Assembly (NCBI GenBank): GCA_029907715.1
Contig: JARYLI010000005.1
Coordinates: forward strand, 79,349-143,348
Reading direction: 5' to 3'
Origin: Methanothrix sp.
GTDB lineage: Archaea > Halobacteriota > Methanosarcinia > Methanotrichales > Methanotrichaceae
DNA length: 64,000 bases
Position 1 is the first letter of the stretch. Every line of letters begins with the position of its first letter. The position numbers and the translations under genes were made by a program. A model generated the notes under the pieces. It was not told the origin of the DNA. It saw only the letters and a list, made by a program, of their open reading frames with translations, and searched no databases. This document shows, piece after piece, positions 17,300 to 31,801 of this stretch.

Positions 17300-18028
17300 A
17301 ATAAATAAGTTGTTATGAGGTGATGAGCGTCCATTTTTTCCTTACTGGTGTGGAACTGGCTAACGTGGTCGGTTATGATCTGTTCCACCATGCGCACGTT
17401 TCCGTATTCAGCGATTAAACTCCGTACAAGCCCGATACTGTGATCTGCAGTCTCCTGATTCGTCTATTCCAGCAAGGATAAACCTCGAACTGTCGTCCAG
17501 AAGAGCGCAGCTTCTTCCCAGGGATTGCATCACTGTCATGCCAATCGATATGCACCACAGTCAAACTGTCTTTTCGCTCGTACCTGATCCATGGCTTCCT
17601 CCGACGCTTCTTGTTCGGTGTAGGATGCGCCAGGTTGTGCTTCAGAAGGACTCGGTGGATCGTGTTGTGTGGAATATGGATACCATGAACTCGATTATCT
17701 GCTCAAGACGTCTTGCACCCAAAATTTGCTCTTTGTGGACTTCGAATATCAGATCCTCTAACTCAGGATCGATCTCCTACCTCGGCCGGCCGAACTTCTT
17801 TATCGATATCAGCTCCCCCGTTCTCAGATAATGCCTCAAGACACGCTTAACCGTGGAGACGCTCACCTTCATCTCAGCTGCGATCCTTTTGTTGCTCCTG
17901 TTCTTGATCTTCTCTCGAAGTATATACCGAATCTTGCGTTCGTTCGGCTTTACTACCCTGTTACGATTTCTCACCCAGCAGGATTGGGTATATAAAGTCA
18001 AGACTTTCGGGACTAAACAACGCCACCC
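17300..18028 (-). mobile_element. Decayed IS481-like insertion sequence, copy 1 (C-terminal end lost)
   Basis: On the minus strand a transposase frame begins near 17990: an HTH segment with NKRIAAEMKVSVSTVKRVLR is followed by GRPR and a stop at about 17777. With frame changes it continues through EIDPELEDLIFEV, then HNTIHRVLLKHNLAHPTPNK, a first catalytic-type block HIDWHD near 17550, and IITDH-SQF near 17345. This order is that of IS481/IS3-type integrase-core transposases. The outer end carries GTTTAGTCCCGAAA, shared with copy 2 at 44355-45255. The catalytic glutamate region and the other end are missing, so it cannot move by itself. Confidence 0.8.
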
Positions 18029-18085
18029 AGCCTCCATCAGTTTAATATACTGCTTTGTTATTGGTAGATAGTCCACCTGTTGGAG

Positions 18086-18580
18086 ATGGGTATTTTGGCA
18101 CGAGCCTGGAAGTTCGGAAACGATATCGACACGGATGTTATCATCCCTGGGCGGTATCTTGTGATAAATGATCCGGATGAGCTGGCCAAGCACCTCTTTG
18201 AGGGGATCAGGCCTGAGTTCGCGGAGAGCGTTCGACCTGGAGACATCATAGTCGCCGGAACCAACTTCGGGTGCGGTTCATCCAGAGAGCATGCTCCGCT
18301 TGCAATCAAGGCGGCCGGAGTGGAGGCGGTCGTTGCAAGGTCCTTTGCGAGGATCTTCTTCAGGAACTCAATAAACATAGGGTTGCCTCTGCTCATCTGC
18401 GCGGATGCGGAGAAAATAGATGATGGCGACTCTGTGATGGTGGATATCTCGAAGGGCATCGTACAGAACATCTCCAAGAAGGAGTCTTACCCAACAACAC
18501 CGCTGCCCCCGTTTCTGCAGGAGATAGTGAGATCGGGAGGCCTTTTGAACTACACGAAGAGACAGGTGGTGAGAGCATGA
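18086..18580 (+). CDS. leuD: 3-isopropylmalate dehydratase small subunit (LeuD/HacB family)
   Basis: The small subunit closes the active site of the isomerase that interconverts 2- and 3-isopropylmalate (or the homoaconitate analogue used for coenzyme B). Family marks are [13 protein letters not shown] near the start and [19 protein letters not shown]. About 164 residues fit the archaeal stand-alone subunit. A TTG at 18080 is also in frame; ATG 18086 agrees better with relatives. The stop overlaps the dehydrogenase start by 4 bases. Archaeal paralogues act in leucine or in 2-oxosuberate synthesis, and the sequence alone does not decide between them. Confidence 0.88.
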   Translation: MGILARAWKFGNDIDTDVIIPGRYLVINDPDELAKHLFEGIRPEFAESVRPGDIIVAGTNFGCGSSREHAPLAIKAAGVEAVVARSFARIFFRNSINIGLPLLICADAEKIDDGDSVMVDISKGIVQNISKKESYPTTPLPPFLQEIVRSGGLLNYTKRQVVRA

Positions 18581-19701
18581 ATTACAAGGTACCTGTCATA
18601 CCGGGCGATGGCATAGGGCCGGAGATCATAGCAGAGGGCAAGAAGGTGCTGGAGGCTGCTGCAGACAGGCACGGCTTCGGCATCGAGTGGATCGAGTATC
18701 CACTTGGCGCGGATCACTACCTAAGGACAGGGGAGCTCGTTAGCGAGGAGACGCTGAAAGAGCTGGGGCGTTATAGAGCGATATACCTCGGGGCCATAGG
18801 AGATCCCAGAGTGAAGCCAGGGGTTCTTGAGAAGGGTATCCTCCTGGCGATGAGGTTCTACTTTGACCAGTACATAAACCTCAGGCCCGTCAAGCTCCTG
18901 GAGGGGGTATGGACACCGCTCAAGGAGAAGGGCCCAAGGGACATAGATTTTGTGGTGGTCAGGGAGAACACAGAGGACTTCTACATAGGTCAGGGCGGAA
19001 GGGCCAGATCCGGGAGGAGCCACGCAGATCTCGAGGTGAAAAGAGCCCTTTACAAAGTGAAGTTCGGCCTCGATATAGATTCTGACAGCGATGAGATCGC
19101 GTACCAGATAGGAATGGTATCCAGGGAGGGATGCACCAGGGTTATCAGATACGCATTTGAACTTGCGATGCAGAGAAGAAAGCACGTCTCAAGCGTCGAC
19201 AAGGCGAACGTTCTGAGCGATATCTATGGCTTCTGGCGCGAGATCTTCGAGGATGTGAGAAAGGGATACCCTGAGGTCACCACAGACTTCAACTTCGTTG
19301 ATGCAATAACGATGTGGTTCGTCAAGAACCCGGAATGGTTTGATGTCGTTGTCGCGCCCAACATGTTTGGGGATATCATCACAGACCTCGGAGCGATGAT
19401 ACAGGGCGGCCTGGGGCTTGCGCCGGGTGCAAACCTGAATCCGGAGGGGACGAGCATGTTCGAGCCGATCCACGGCAGCGCTCCGAAGTACAGGGGCATG
19501 AACAAGATCAACCCGATCGCAACGATATGGGCAGGCGCGATGCTCCTTGAGCACCTGGGCGAGAGGGAGGCGGCCAGAGATATAGTGAAAGCAATAGAGC
19601 TCAACCTGCGTGAGGGGAGGGTCAGAACCTACGACCTCGGCGGCAGCTCCACCACATCCGAGGTGGGGGATGAGATAGCCAGGCTTGTCAGGAGCTTATA
19701 A
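18577..19701 (+). CDS. leuB: 3-isopropylmalate dehydrogenase family protein
   Basis: The enzyme oxidatively decarboxylates a beta-hydroxy acid, making the 2-oxo acid. Marks are GDGIGPEI at the N terminus, NLRPVK in the substrate loop, [24 protein letters not shown] for metal binding, and [20 protein letters not shown] for the cofactor. The loop lacks the isocitrate-dehydrogenase serine pattern, favouring isopropylmalate or homoisocitrate as substrate. The 4-base overlap with leuD shows a two-gene unit. Confidence 0.88.
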   Translation: MNYKVPVIPGDGIGPEIIAEGKKVLEAAADRHGFGIEWIEYPLGADHYLRTGELVSEETLKELGRYRAIYLGAIGDPRVKPGVLEKGILLAMRFYFDQYINLRPVKLLEGVWTPLKEKGPRDIDFVVVRENTEDFYIGQGGRARSGRSHADLEVKRALYKVKFGLDIDSDSDEIAYQIGMVSREGCTRVIRYAFELAMQRRKHVSSVDKANVLSDIYGFWREIFEDVRKGYPEVTTDFNFVDAITMWFVKNPEWFDVVVAPNMFGDIITDLGAMIQGGLGLAPGANLNPEGTSMFEPIHGSAPKYRGMNKINPIATIWAGAMLLEHLGEREAARDIVKAIELNLREGRVRTYDLGGSSTTSEVGDEIARLVRSL

Positions 19702-19786
19702 AAGGGAAAAAGCTTTATGCATGTTTCTTTAAACATGGGGGCAGTGCAGCTCAACATTCGCGGTTCGTGGGCTCGTATGCTCATGG

Positions 19787-19874
19787 GGGCTCGTAGCTCA
19801 GTTAGGCAGAGCGCCTGGCTTTTAAATTTTATGGAGATACCAGGTGGCCGAGGGTTCAAATCCCCCCGAGCCCG
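19787..19874 (+). tRNA. tRNA-Lys (anticodon TTT) with a 14-base intron
   Basis: Acceptor GGGCTCG pairs with CGAGCCC. The D arm is GCTC/GAGC and the anticodon stem CCTGG pairs with CCAGG. The loop CTTTTA-A is interrupted by 14 bases at about 19825-19838 (AATTTTATGGAGAT), at the canonical 37/38 site used by archaeal splicing endonuclease. The T stem GAGGG/CCCCC contains one A-C mismatch. The discriminator is G. Confidence 0.92.
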
Positions 19875-19901
19875 TATGTAGCTTTTCTGGGAGGAGATCA
19901 G

Positions 19902-20138
19902 ATGAAGCGGTTTGCCGTACAGGATCATGAGCTGGTACCGGAACACATCCTCCTCACTCCAGAGGAGGCTCAGCAGGTCCTGATGCAGTACGGTGTAGAG
20001 GCGCGCCACCTGCCGAAGATCCATGTCACGGATCCGGTGGCCAGGGAGATAGGCGCCCGGGTAGGGGATATAATAAAGATAAAGCGGAAGAGCCCCACGG
20101 CAAAGGAGTCGATATTTTACAGGCTCGTTATCGATTGA
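19902..20138 (+). CDS. rpoH: RNA polymerase subunit H (Rpo5)
   Basis: RpoH corresponds to the C-terminal assembly domain of eukaryotic RPB5. The 78 residues contain HELVPEHILLTPEEAQQVL and the conserved KIHVTDPVAREIGARVGDIIKI. A GGGAGGAG site precedes the ATG. It opens the polymerase run rpoH-B''-B'-A'-A'', the standard archaeal order. Confidence 0.96.
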   Translation: MKRFAVQDHELVPEHILLTPEEAQQVLMQYGVEARHLPKIHVTDPVAREIGARVGDIIKIKRKSPTAKESIFYRLVID

Positions 20139-20155
20139 AGAGGGTGATTTAAGAT

Positions 20156-21646
20156 TTGCTGGACAGAAGCGTTCTTTACAGGGCCTATTTTACCAAGGAC
20201 AAGCTGGTGCATCACCACATAAACTCGTTCAACGAATTCATAGACAGAGGTCTGCAGAAGGTGATAGACGAGGTCAGGATAATCGAGACGAACATCGAGA
20301 ACACATACGTCAAGCTCGGCAAGATCCGGGTGGAGCGGCCTGTGGTCATGGAGGCGGATGGATCTGTCGAGAGGCTCTACCCGAACGATGCGCGTCTGAG
20401 GAACCTGACATACGCATCGCCCATAAAGCTCGAGATGTCCATAGTCGACAAGGGCGAGGAGAAGGAGCCGGTCGAGGCGATGATCGGCATGCTACCGATC
20501 ATGGTGATGTCCAAGGTCTGCAACCTCTGCGGAATGAGCGAGGAGGAGATGATCTCCTACGGAGAGGACCCCCTCGATCCCGGAGGATACTTCATAGTTA
20601 ACGGATCCGAGCGCGTTATAATGACGCTTGAGGATCTGGCGCCCAACAAGATACTCGTCGAGTACAACCAGAGGTACGACGAGTTCATAGAGGTCGCGAA
20701 GGTCTTCAGCCAGAGGCAGGGCTACAGGTCTCTTGTCATAGTGGAGCGCGGCAAGCGATCGATACTGGAGGTCTCATTCCCATCTGTCGCTGGAAGAATA
20801 AACTTCGTGACCCTTGTCAGAGCCCTGGGACTTGAGACTGATATGGATATAGTGAAGGCAGTATCCGATAACCCGGAGATCATGAAGTTCATGCTCGAGA
20901 ACCTCGAGGAGGCTGAGGTCTCTACGACAGAAGAGGCTCTGGAGAAGATAGGCAACAGAGTCGCGGCCGGCCAGGCGAAGGAGTACCAGAAGAAGCGCGC
21001 AGCGTATGTCCTGGACAGGTACCTGCTTCCGCACATAGGCGTCGAGGAGAGGGACAGGTACGCCAAGGCACTCTTCCTCTCGAGGATGGCCGAGGCGTGT
21101 TTCGAGCTCGCGCTCGGAAAGAGAGGGGAGGACGACAAGGATCATTATGCAAATAAGAGACTGAAGCTCTCAGGGGATCTGATGGAGGATCTCTTCAGGG
21201 TCGCCTTCAACAGGCTCACCAGAGATATCAAGTACCAGCTCGAGCGCGCCAGCATGAGGAACAGGGAGCTGAATGTCATCACCACAGTGAGAGCGGATGT
21301 TCTGACGGAGAGAATGATTCATCCTCTTGCAACAGGCAACTGGGTTGGTGGCAGAACGGGCGTCTCACAGCTTTTGGATAGAACGGATTACATGGCGAGC
21401 CTGAGCCATCTCAGGAGGGTCATATCGCCGCTCTCGAGATCGCAGCCGCACTTCGAGGCCAGGGATCTACATGCGACACAGTGGGGCAGAATATGTCCGA
21501 GCGAGACCCCGGAGGGCCCGAACTGCGGTCTGGTCAAGAACTTCGCACAGGGTGTGGAACTGTCAAAGGGCGTTGAGGACTATGAGGGGGTCAAGACCAT
21601 GCTGATCAATCTCGGTGTGAGACCGGTAGGTGGTTATGGTGGCTGA
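20156..21646 (+). CDS. rpoB2: RNA polymerase subunit B'' (N-terminal half of beta)
   Basis: This is the first half of the split second-largest subunit, as in methanogens. The 496 residues include the lobe and protrusion parts, with [32 protein letters not shown] and the end motif [16 protein letters not shown], which marks the conserved rifampicin-region fork. The start is TTG 20156 behind GGTGATTTAAGA. The stop lies inside the start of rpoB', with 11 bases of overlap. Confidence 0.96.
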   Translation: MLDRSVLYRAYFTKDKLVHHHINSFNEFIDRGLQKVIDEVRIIETNIENTYVKLGKIRVERPVVMEADGSVERLYPNDARLRNLTYASPIKLEMSIVDKGEEKEPVEAMIGMLPIMVMSKVCNLCGMSEEEMISYGEDPLDPGGYFIVNGSERVIMTLEDLAPNKILVEYNQRYDEFIEVAKVFSQRQGYRSLVIVERGKRSILEVSFPSVAGRINFVTLVRALGLETDMDIVKAVSDNPEIMKFMLENLEEAEVSTTEEALEKIGNRVAAGQAKEYQKKRAAYVLDRYLLPHIGVEERDRYAKALFLSRMAEACFELALGKRGEDDKDHYANKRLKLSGDLMEDLFRVAFNRLTRDIKYQLERASMRNRELNVITTVRADVLTERMIHPLATGNWVGGRTGVSQLLDRTDYMASLSHLRRVISPLSRSQPHFEARDLHATQWGRICPSETPEGPNCGLVKNFAQGVELSKGVEDYEGVKTMLINLGVRPVGGYGG

Positions 21647-23453
21647 GGCCAGGGTCTTCATAAATGGGGAGATTGTCGGGCATCATCCTGAGCCGGAGAA
21701 GCTCGTGGCCGAGATAAGGCGTCTGAGAAGATCTGGAGTGATAAGCAACCAGATCAATGTCGCATACTACGACAGGACAAACGAGATTGTGATCAACACC
21801 GACTCTGGAAGGGCGAGAAGGCCTCTGATCATCGTGGAGAACGGACGGCCACTTGTCACTGAAGAGGATATCCGGAGACTGGAGAGGGGAGAGGCGACCT
21901 TCGATGATCTGGTTCTTGAGGGGAAGATTGAGTATCTCGATGCCGAGGAGGAGGAGAATGCCTACATAGCGATCTGGGAGAAGGATCTCACAGAGGAGCA
22001 CACGCATCTCGAGGTCGATCCATCCCTGATCCTGGGGATATGCACAGCACTGGTCCCGTACCCGGAGCACAACGCAAGCCCGAGGAACACCATGGGCGCT
22101 GGCATGATCAAGCAGTGTCTCGGTCTCCCGATGGCGAACTTCCGCCTGAGGCCTGACACAAGGGGCCACTACCTCCATTACCCGCAGCAGCCCATTGTGA
22201 GCACCAGAACCGCCAGTGCTATCGGCTTCGATAAAAGGCCCGCAGGCCAGAACTTCGTCGTGGCGGTTCTCGCATACGAGGGCTACAACATCGAGGACGC
22301 TCTGGTGATGAACAAAAGCGCTGTCGAGCGCGGGCTTGCCAGGTCTCACTTTTTCAGGGTCTCAGAGGCTGAGGAGAGGAAATACCCCGGCGGTCAGGAG
22401 GACAAGTTCGAGATCCCCGATCTTGAGGTCAGGGGCGCACGTGGCTCTGAGACATACGGCCAGCTCGATGCCGATGGTCTGGTGAATCCCAACGCGGATG
22501 TCGGCCCCAATGATGTGCTCATAGGCAAGACCAGCCCTCCGAGGTTCCTGGAGGAGCCGACGGAGTTCGGTATCAGCCCGCAGCAGAGGCGCGAGACCTC
22601 TGTAACGATGAGGTCCAACGAGAAGGGCGTTGTCGATCTGGTGATTCTCACAGAGTCTCAGAACGGCAACAGGCTCGCCAAGGTCAAGACCCGCGACCAG
22701 AGGGTCCCTGAGCTCGGAGATAAGTTCGCATCACGCCACGGCCAGAAGGGGGTTGTAGGTCTCCTTCTTCCTCAGGAGGACATGCCCTTCAGCGAGAGCG
22801 GCATGGTCCCAGATCTTCTTCTCAACCCGCACGCTATCCCCTCGAGGATGACAGTTGGGCACGTCCTCGAGATGATTGGCGGAAAGGTCGGTTCTCTTGA
22901 GGGGCGGTTCATAGATGCGACAGCATTCCTGGGCGAGAAAGAGGATGATCTCAGGAGCGCCCTGACAAGGCTCGGATTCGCCCACACAGGCAAGGAGGTC
23001 CTTTACGATGGAGCGACTGGCGAGAGGATACAGGCCGACATATTTGTCGGGGTGATCCTGTACCAGAAGCTATACCACATGGTCACCGGAAAGATGCATG
23101 CAAGATCGCGCGGCCCTGTGCAGGTGCTCACCAGGCAGCCAACAGAGGGCAGGGCGAGAGAGGGCGGACTCAGGTTCGGAGAGATGGAGCGCGATGTGCT
23201 CATAGCCCATGGCGCTGCTCTTGCGCTGAAGGAGAGGCTCGTTGAGGAGTCAGATAAAGTAACGGAGCTCGTGTGCAGCAAGTGTGGAGTCATAGCGGTT
23301 CATGACCGGAGAAGAAACGTGGACCTCTGCCCGGTATGCGGCACGGACTCTGACATATACCCTGTGGAGATGAGCTATGCGTTCAAGCTTCTGCTTGACG
23401 AGATAAAATCGCTGGGCGTGGCACCGCGCCTCATGCTTGAGGATGCAGTTTAG
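21636..23453 (+). CDS. rpoB1: RNA polymerase subunit B' (C-terminal half of beta)
   Basis: This second half of the beta-like subunit carries catalytic-core lysines and the wall. It shows [47 protein letters not shown], and the C-terminal zinc ribbon [25 protein letters not shown] 21636 follows an AGGTGG site; GTG 21630 is two codons earlier in frame. The coding region overlaps rpoB'' and ends eight bases before rpoA'. Confidence 0.96.
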   Translation: MVAEARVFINGEIVGHHPEPEKLVAEIRRLRRSGVISNQINVAYYDRTNEIVINTDSGRARRPLIIVENGRPLVTEEDIRRLERGEATFDDLVLEGKIEYLDAEEEENAYIAIWEKDLTEEHTHLEVDPSLILGICTALVPYPEHNASPRNTMGAGMIKQCLGLPMANFRLRPDTRGHYLHYPQQPIVSTRTASAIGFDKRPAGQNFVVAVLAYEGYNIEDALVMNKSAVERGLARSHFFRVSEAEERKYPGGQEDKFEIPDLEVRGARGSETYGQLDADGLVNPNADVGPNDVLIGKTSPPRFLEEPTEFGISPQQRRETSVTMRSNEKGVVDLVILTESQNGNRLAKVKTRDQRVPELGDKFASRHGQKGVVGLLLPQEDMPFSESGMVPDLLLNPHAIPSRMTVGHVLEMIGGKVGSLEGRFIDATAFLGEKEDDLRSALTRLGFAHTGKEVLYDGATGERIQADIFVGVILYQKLYHMVTGKMHARSRGPVQVLTRQPTEGRAREGGLRFGEMERDVLIAHGAALALKERLVEESDKVTELVCSKCGVIAVHDRRRNVDLCPVCGTDSDIYPVEMSYAFKLLLDEIKSLGVAPRLMLEDAV

Positions 23454-23461
23454 GTGATGGA

Positions 23462-27543
<4,082 letters not shown>

Positions 27544-27551
<8 letters not shown>

Positions 27552-27975
27552 GTTCAAGCTCACCACAGAGGGGATCAGATACATAGCGCTCTTTGAGAGC
27601 CTCACTGGCGGTATGGCAAGGGACTGCATCGTTGACGAGGAGAACGACAGAATAATCTTCGTCATACAGAAGGGCGATATGGGAGCCGCGATCGGCAGAA
27701 AGGGGAGCAACATAAACCGCGTCAAGAAGTCCATTGGAAAACAGATAGAGATAGTCGAGTACAGCGATGATGTAAAGGAGTTCCTGCAGAACCTCTTCCA
27801 GCCGGCGGATGTCAAGAACATCATGGTGGTCAACAAGAACAACAAGCGATTGGCTTATGTAGAGGTAGCCAACAAGGACAAGGGTATTGCCATAGGGCGG
27901 GACGGCCGAAACATACTTAAAGCCAAGATGCTGGCACAGAGGCATCATGGCGTTGATGATATAATCATACAGTGA
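27544..27975 (+). CDS. nusA: Archaeal NusA-like transcription factor
   Basis: Archaeal NusA consists only of two KH RNA-binding domains. The two GxxG loops are visible: AAIGRKGSNINRVKKSIGKQ and AIGRDGRNILKAKMLA. ATG 27544 (MSEFKLTTEG) gives 143 residues; an in-frame TTG three codons earlier is less likely. Its start overlaps the rpl30e stop, keeping it in the polymerase-ribosome run. Confidence 0.94.
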
Positions 27976-28030
27976 GCGGCACAACGCCCTGAAAGAGCGC
28001 TATCATAAATTCACGATCAACGGTGATTAA

Positions 28031-28459
28031 ATGGGAATGGGAATCAATGCGGCCAGGAAGATGGAAGATGACTGGAAGAAGCTGAGGTGGAGCGATCCAC
28101 ATTACTGCAGGCGGGCTCTCGGCCTCAAGGTCAAGGCAGATCCTCTGGGCGGGGCCCCCAGGGCAAGGGGCATCGTTCTGGAGAAGGTGGGCGTCGAGGC
28201 GAAGCAGCCGAACTCAGCCATACGCAAGTGCGTCAGGATACAGCTGATAAAGAACGGCAGGCAGGTCACGGCATTCTGCCCCGGCGATGGTGCCATAGGG
28301 TTCATAGACGAGCACGACGAGGTCATCGTCGAGAGGATCGGCGGAAGAATGGGGAGGTCGATGGGCGACATACCTGGCGTGAGGTTCAAGGTCGTCGCTG
28401 TGAACAATGTCTCTCTCGAGGAGATGGTCTCGGGCCGCAAGGAGAAGCCGGTAAGGTGA
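28031..28459 (+). CDS. rpsL: Small ribosomal subunit protein S12
   Basis: S12 guards decoding accuracy near the A site. The 142-residue archaeal/eukaryotic S23 form has the loop [25 protein letters not shown] and [15 protein letters not shown]. The ATG follows GGTGATTAA. It begins the str-type part of the run. Confidence 0.97.
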   Translation: MGMGINAARKMEDDWKKLRWSDPHYCRRALGLKVKADPLGGAPRARGIVLEKVGVEAKQPNSAIRKCVRIQLIKNGRQVTAFCPGDGAIGFIDEHDEVIVERIGGRMGRSMGDIPGVRFKVVAVNNVSLEEMVSGRKEKPVR

Positions 28460-28463
28460 TCTT

Positions 28464-29021
28464 GTGAAGGTATTTGGCAAATGGGATGCATCTGAGGTGG
28501 AGATCCCGGATCTGAGCGTGAAGGGCTACATCAACCTGAAGCCGAGGGCTGTGATGCACACCGGCGGCAGGCATGCGAAGCAGCAGTTCAAGAAGTCCGA
28601 GCTTCATGTGGTCGAGCGTCTGATCAACAAGATGATGAGGAAGGAGAAGAACACGGGCCAGAAGCAGACCGCATACAGGATAGTCGAGGAGGCCTTCGAT
28701 ATAATCCATTCGCGGACGAAGGAGAACCCGCTCTCCGTCCTGGTCAGGGCGATCTCAAACGCTGGACCGCGTGAGGAGGTCGTCAGGCTCAAGTACGGCG
28801 GAATCACTGTTCCAAAGGCAGTGGATACCGCACCTCAGAGACGTGTCGATACCGCGCTGATGCTCATAGCAAAGGGCGCATGGCAGGCATCATTCAAGAG
28901 CAAGCGCTCCATTCAGAGCTGCCTGGCAGACGAGATAATAGCTGCTGCAAACTACGACGTGAAGAGCTTCGCTGTCAGCAGGAAGGACAGCATAGAGCGT
29001 GTGGCAAAGGCCGCCAGGTAG
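28464..29021 (+). CDS. rpsG: Small ribosomal subunit protein S7
   Basis: S7 organises the 30S head near the E site. The 185 residues include KRKEN-type archaeal features, [22 protein letters not shown] and [16 protein letters not shown]. The start is GTG 28464, four bases after the rpsL stop. In most archaea EF-2 follows here; in this genome no elongation factor gene follows. Confidence 0.96.
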   Translation: MKVFGKWDASEVEIPDLSVKGYINLKPRAVMHTGGRHAKQQFKKSELHVVERLINKMMRKEKNTGQKQTAYRIVEEAFDIIHSRTKENPLSVLVRAISNAGPREEVVRLKYGGITVPKAVDTAPQRRVDTALMLIAKGAWQASFKSKRSIQSCLADEIIAAANYDVKSFAVSRKDSIERVAKAAR

Positions 29022-29133
29022 ATCTGGCTGCCGCTCTCACGCCACCAGCAGCGCAAAATCAATCGCCTTGTTGAATTTCAGCGTCGCACCCTTGGAACAT
29101 CCGCGGGGCATTCGAAGTTTAGGGGCCATATTA

Positions 29134-29856
29134 TCACTTTGCGGTGAGCGTCAGATCCGCCATCCTTTCCGGATGGGTGTAGATGTTCATCCTCTCCCCG
29201 CGGACAAATCCTATGAGTGTGATCCCCGCAGCATTTGCCATCTCAATGGCAAGACTGGTCGGCGCGCCCCTGGATGCGAGGATCGGGATCCCTGCGCGCG
29301 AGCACTTCAGAGCCAGTCCTGAGGAGATGCGGCTTGTCAGCAGGACGAACACTCTCGAGAGATCGATGCGCTCGAGCAGGCAGTGGCCTATGGCCTTGTC
29401 CATCGCGTTATGCCTTCCTATATCCTCGGCCATCCATGCCGTGCCATCCTCCGCGAAGACCCCAGCGCGGTGGAAGCCACCGGTGATCCTGTGAGCATCT
29501 GAGTCGAGAAGCATGCGCATCGCGCGGAATATGGCATCTCTGCCCACCGAAAACCATTCAGTCTTTTCTGCATGCTCTTTGCACTTCTGCTCCATCGCTC
29601 TGCGAAGGGTCACATTTGCCCTGCGACCCTCAATGTGCATATCAGCGATCTCCTCCAGCACCCCAACGTGGCCCTCCGATAGAAGGTGGCCGGCGATGAA
29701 CTCTCTGATTTGGCATGGGCTCAGCGATACTATCCCAAGCATATCTCCATTTACACACAGCTCGATCTGGATCTCCTCAGCGACCGCATCCCGCACCACT
29801 GAGTGGCTCAGGCTGTCAACTCTTATGCATGTGCATTCCTTTATCATATTCCCCAT
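29134..29856 (-). CDS. fdhD: FdhD-like sulfurtransferase / formate dehydrogenase accessory protein lacking the usual cysteine motif
   Basis: FdhD hands sulfur to the molybdenum or tungsten cofactor of formate dehydrogenase. The fold marks are clear: EIQIELCVNGDMLGIVSLSP, ITGGFHRAGVF, EDIGRHNAMDKAIGH, LTSRISSGLALKCSRAGIPI and RGAPTSLAIE. The loop that in studied FdhD holds CGxCG reads TEWFSVGRDAIF, with no cysteine, so sulfur transfer by that residue is not possible. The frame stays open to 29997; ATG 29856 gives the family length (240 residues). It may act as a cofactor-binding scaffold, which is inference. Confidence 0.85.
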   Translation of the reverse strand: MGNMIKECTCIRVDSLSHSVVRDAVAEEIQIELCVNGDMLGIVSLSPCQIREFIAGHLLSEGHVGVLEEIADMHIEGRRANVTLRRAMEQKCKEHAEKTEWFSVGRDAIFRAMRMLLDSDAHRITGGFHRAGVFAEDGTAWMAEDIGRHNAMDKAIGHCLLERIDLSRVFVLLTSRISSGLALKCSRAGIPILASRGAPTSLAIEMANAAGITLIGFVRGERMNIYTHPERMADLTLTAK

Positions 29857-30051
29857 CTCTTCAGGAGATTTGCAGATATAGAGGTGTCCTCCAAGCAGCT
29901 CATCGGGGCCCGCCGGCCGATAGGTGATGCGCGATGACTGGCGCGTTGCACCGGTGGTCGCTACGGCTGAGGCACATCTTCTTAAAAGATGCGGCATACT
30001 GGTTGATGGAGGTGATGATGGCGCAGCCCATCATTAGACTGCGCCGGTTCC

Positions 30052-31032
30052 ATGGAGCATGCCATAGAGACCAGAGGACTTGTGAAGAGGTTTGATGGCC
30101 TTGTAGCTGTCGATGACGTGAACCTCTCCGTGAGACGGGGAGAGATCTTCGGCCTGCTGGGCCCGAACGGCGCGGGAAAGAGCACGATAATCAAGATGCT
30201 GACCACCATGCTCAGGCCAACTGAGGGAGAGGCGTATGTCTGGGGCCACCACATCGTGCGCGAGAGGGATGCGGTGAGAAGCTGCATCGGCGTGGTCTTC
30301 CAGGATCCGAGCGTCGATGGGAAGCTCACAGCGAGGGAGAACCTGGATTTCCACGGCAGGATGTATGGAATGCCGGGAGCGATGAGGAAGAGAAGGATCG
30401 CGGAGGTTCTGGAGCTTGTGGAGCTCTCCGACAAGGCGGATGTGCTCCTCGAGGAGTTCTCGGGCGGCATGCGCAGAAGGCTGGAGATAGCCAGAGGGCT
30501 GATGCACAGGCCGCATGTTCTCTTTCTGGATGAGCCGACGCTTGGCCTGGACACCCAGACCAGGCGGTACATCTGGGATTACATCAGGAAGATGAACGGG
30601 GAGGAGGATGTCACTGTTGTGATCACAACACACTACATGGAGGAGGCAGACAACCTCTGCAATCGGGTTGCAATAATCGACCATGGCGGGATTGTGGCTC
30701 TCGACACCCCAATGTCCCTGAAGAGCATGATCGGCACCGATACCCTGACCCTGGAGGTGAGGGATGGTCTGGAGCGGCTCCGCGATGTCCTGATGGGGCT
30801 CGAGTGGGTTCGCTCATTCGACGCGAGCAACGGATACGTCAGGCTGAGTGTGGATTCGGCCCAGTCGAGGATCCCGGAGGTCGTGCTGGCCGCGTGCCGC
30901 GCTGGCGTGCGGATAAAATCCGTTAGCGTCCACGAGCCGACCCTGGAGGATGTCTTCCTCAGGTACACAGGCAGGAGCATGAGGGACGAGACCGGAAAGG
31001 GCGATCTTGTAAGAGCTTTGATGAGGAGGTAG
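30052..31032 (+). CDS. ABC exporter ATPase (DrrA-type)
   Basis: This ATP-binding protein drives an ABC-2 type exporter with the permease that follows one base later. It has Walker A GPNGAGKST, the signature EEFSGGMRRRLEIARGL, Walker B VLFLDEPTLGLD, and the switch histidine in TTHYMEEAD. The C-terminal 90 residues (from about 225) are the DrrA-type extension. Substrate unknown; relatives move drugs, lipids or glycans. Confidence 0.93.
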   Translation: MEHAIETRGLVKRFDGLVAVDDVNLSVRRGEIFGLLGPNGAGKSTIIKMLTTMLRPTEGEAYVWGHHIVRERDAVRSCIGVVFQDPSVDGKLTARENLDFHGRMYGMPGAMRKRRIAEVLELVELSDKADVLLEEFSGGMRRRLEIARGLMHRPHVLFLDEPTLGLDTQTRRYIWDYIRKMNGEEDVTVVITTHYMEEADNLCNRVAIIDHGGIVALDTPMSLKSMIGTDTLTLEVRDGLERLRDVLMGLEWVRSFDASNGYVRLSVDSAQSRIPEVVLAACRAGVRIKSVSVHEPTLEDVFLRYTGRSMRDETGKGDLVRALMRR

Positions 31033-31033
31033 C

Positions 31034-31801
31034 ATGAGAGCGTTCGATCCGTACGCGATATACAGCCTCTGGCTGAGGGAGATGATACGGTTCTTCAGGC
31101 TCAAATCCAGGGTTGTGGGATCAATAGCCCCGCCGTTCTTCTTCCTGGCGTTTCTGGGAACAGGCTTCAGCGGCATGGCATCCCGGGTTCCCGCAGGTGT
31201 GGACTACATCAACTATCTCGCACCAGGGATAATAGGCATGACACTGCTCTTCAGCTCAACGTTCGCGGGGATGTCGGTTCTCTGGGACAGGGAGTTCGGC
31301 TTTCTCAGGGAGATAATGGTCGCGCCGGTGACGAGGCTGTCGATAGTGCTGGGAAGAACTGCAGGGGGCGTGACCCAGGCCGTGCTCCAGGGCATCATAA
31401 TACTGATACCCGGTATAGCGATGGGCGTGAAAATAAAGGGGCCAACAGGACTGATTCTCTCAGTTGCGCTCATGGTCCTCATATCCGCGACGTTCATAGG
31501 AGTAGGTCTAGCATTCGCATCCAGGATGAAGGACATGTCCGGATTCGGCCTGATAATGAACTTCATGATCTTCCCGGTATTCCTGCTATCAGGGGCGCTC
31601 TTCCCTGTGCAGAACCTGCCAGAGCCGGTCAGGGTCCTCTCCTACATCGATCCACTGACGTATGGGGTTGATGCGCTGAGAGGCTGCCTCGTTGGCGCGA
31701 ACTCGCTTCCCATCGTTATTGATACGCTCCTCCTCGCAGGGTGCTGCGCAGCGACCATGGCAATAGGGGCGTACCTGTTTGAGACGAGCGATGTCGATTA
31801 G
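31034..31801 (+). CDS. ABC-2 type permease
   Basis: The 255 residues have about six membrane helices and the ABC-2 family signature region YIDPLTYGVDALRGCLVG near residue 207. The core FSSTFAGMSVLWDREFGFLREIMVAP is the conserved membrane-cytoplasm loop. One base separates it from the ATPase gene. Its stop overlaps by 4 bases the stop of the convergent crystallin-like gene. Confidence 0.92.
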   Translation: MRAFDPYAIYSLWLREMIRFFRLKSRVVGSIAPPFFFLAFLGTGFSGMASRVPAGVDYINYLAPGIIGMTLLFSSTFAGMSVLWDREFGFLREIMVAPVTRLSIVLGRTAGGVTQAVLQGIIILIPGIAMGVKIKGPTGLILSVALMVLISATFIGVGLAFASRMKDMSGFGLIMNFMIFPVFLLSGALFPVQNLPEPVRVLSYIDPLTYGVDALRGCLVGANSLPIVIDTLLLAGCCAATMAIGAYLFETSDVD

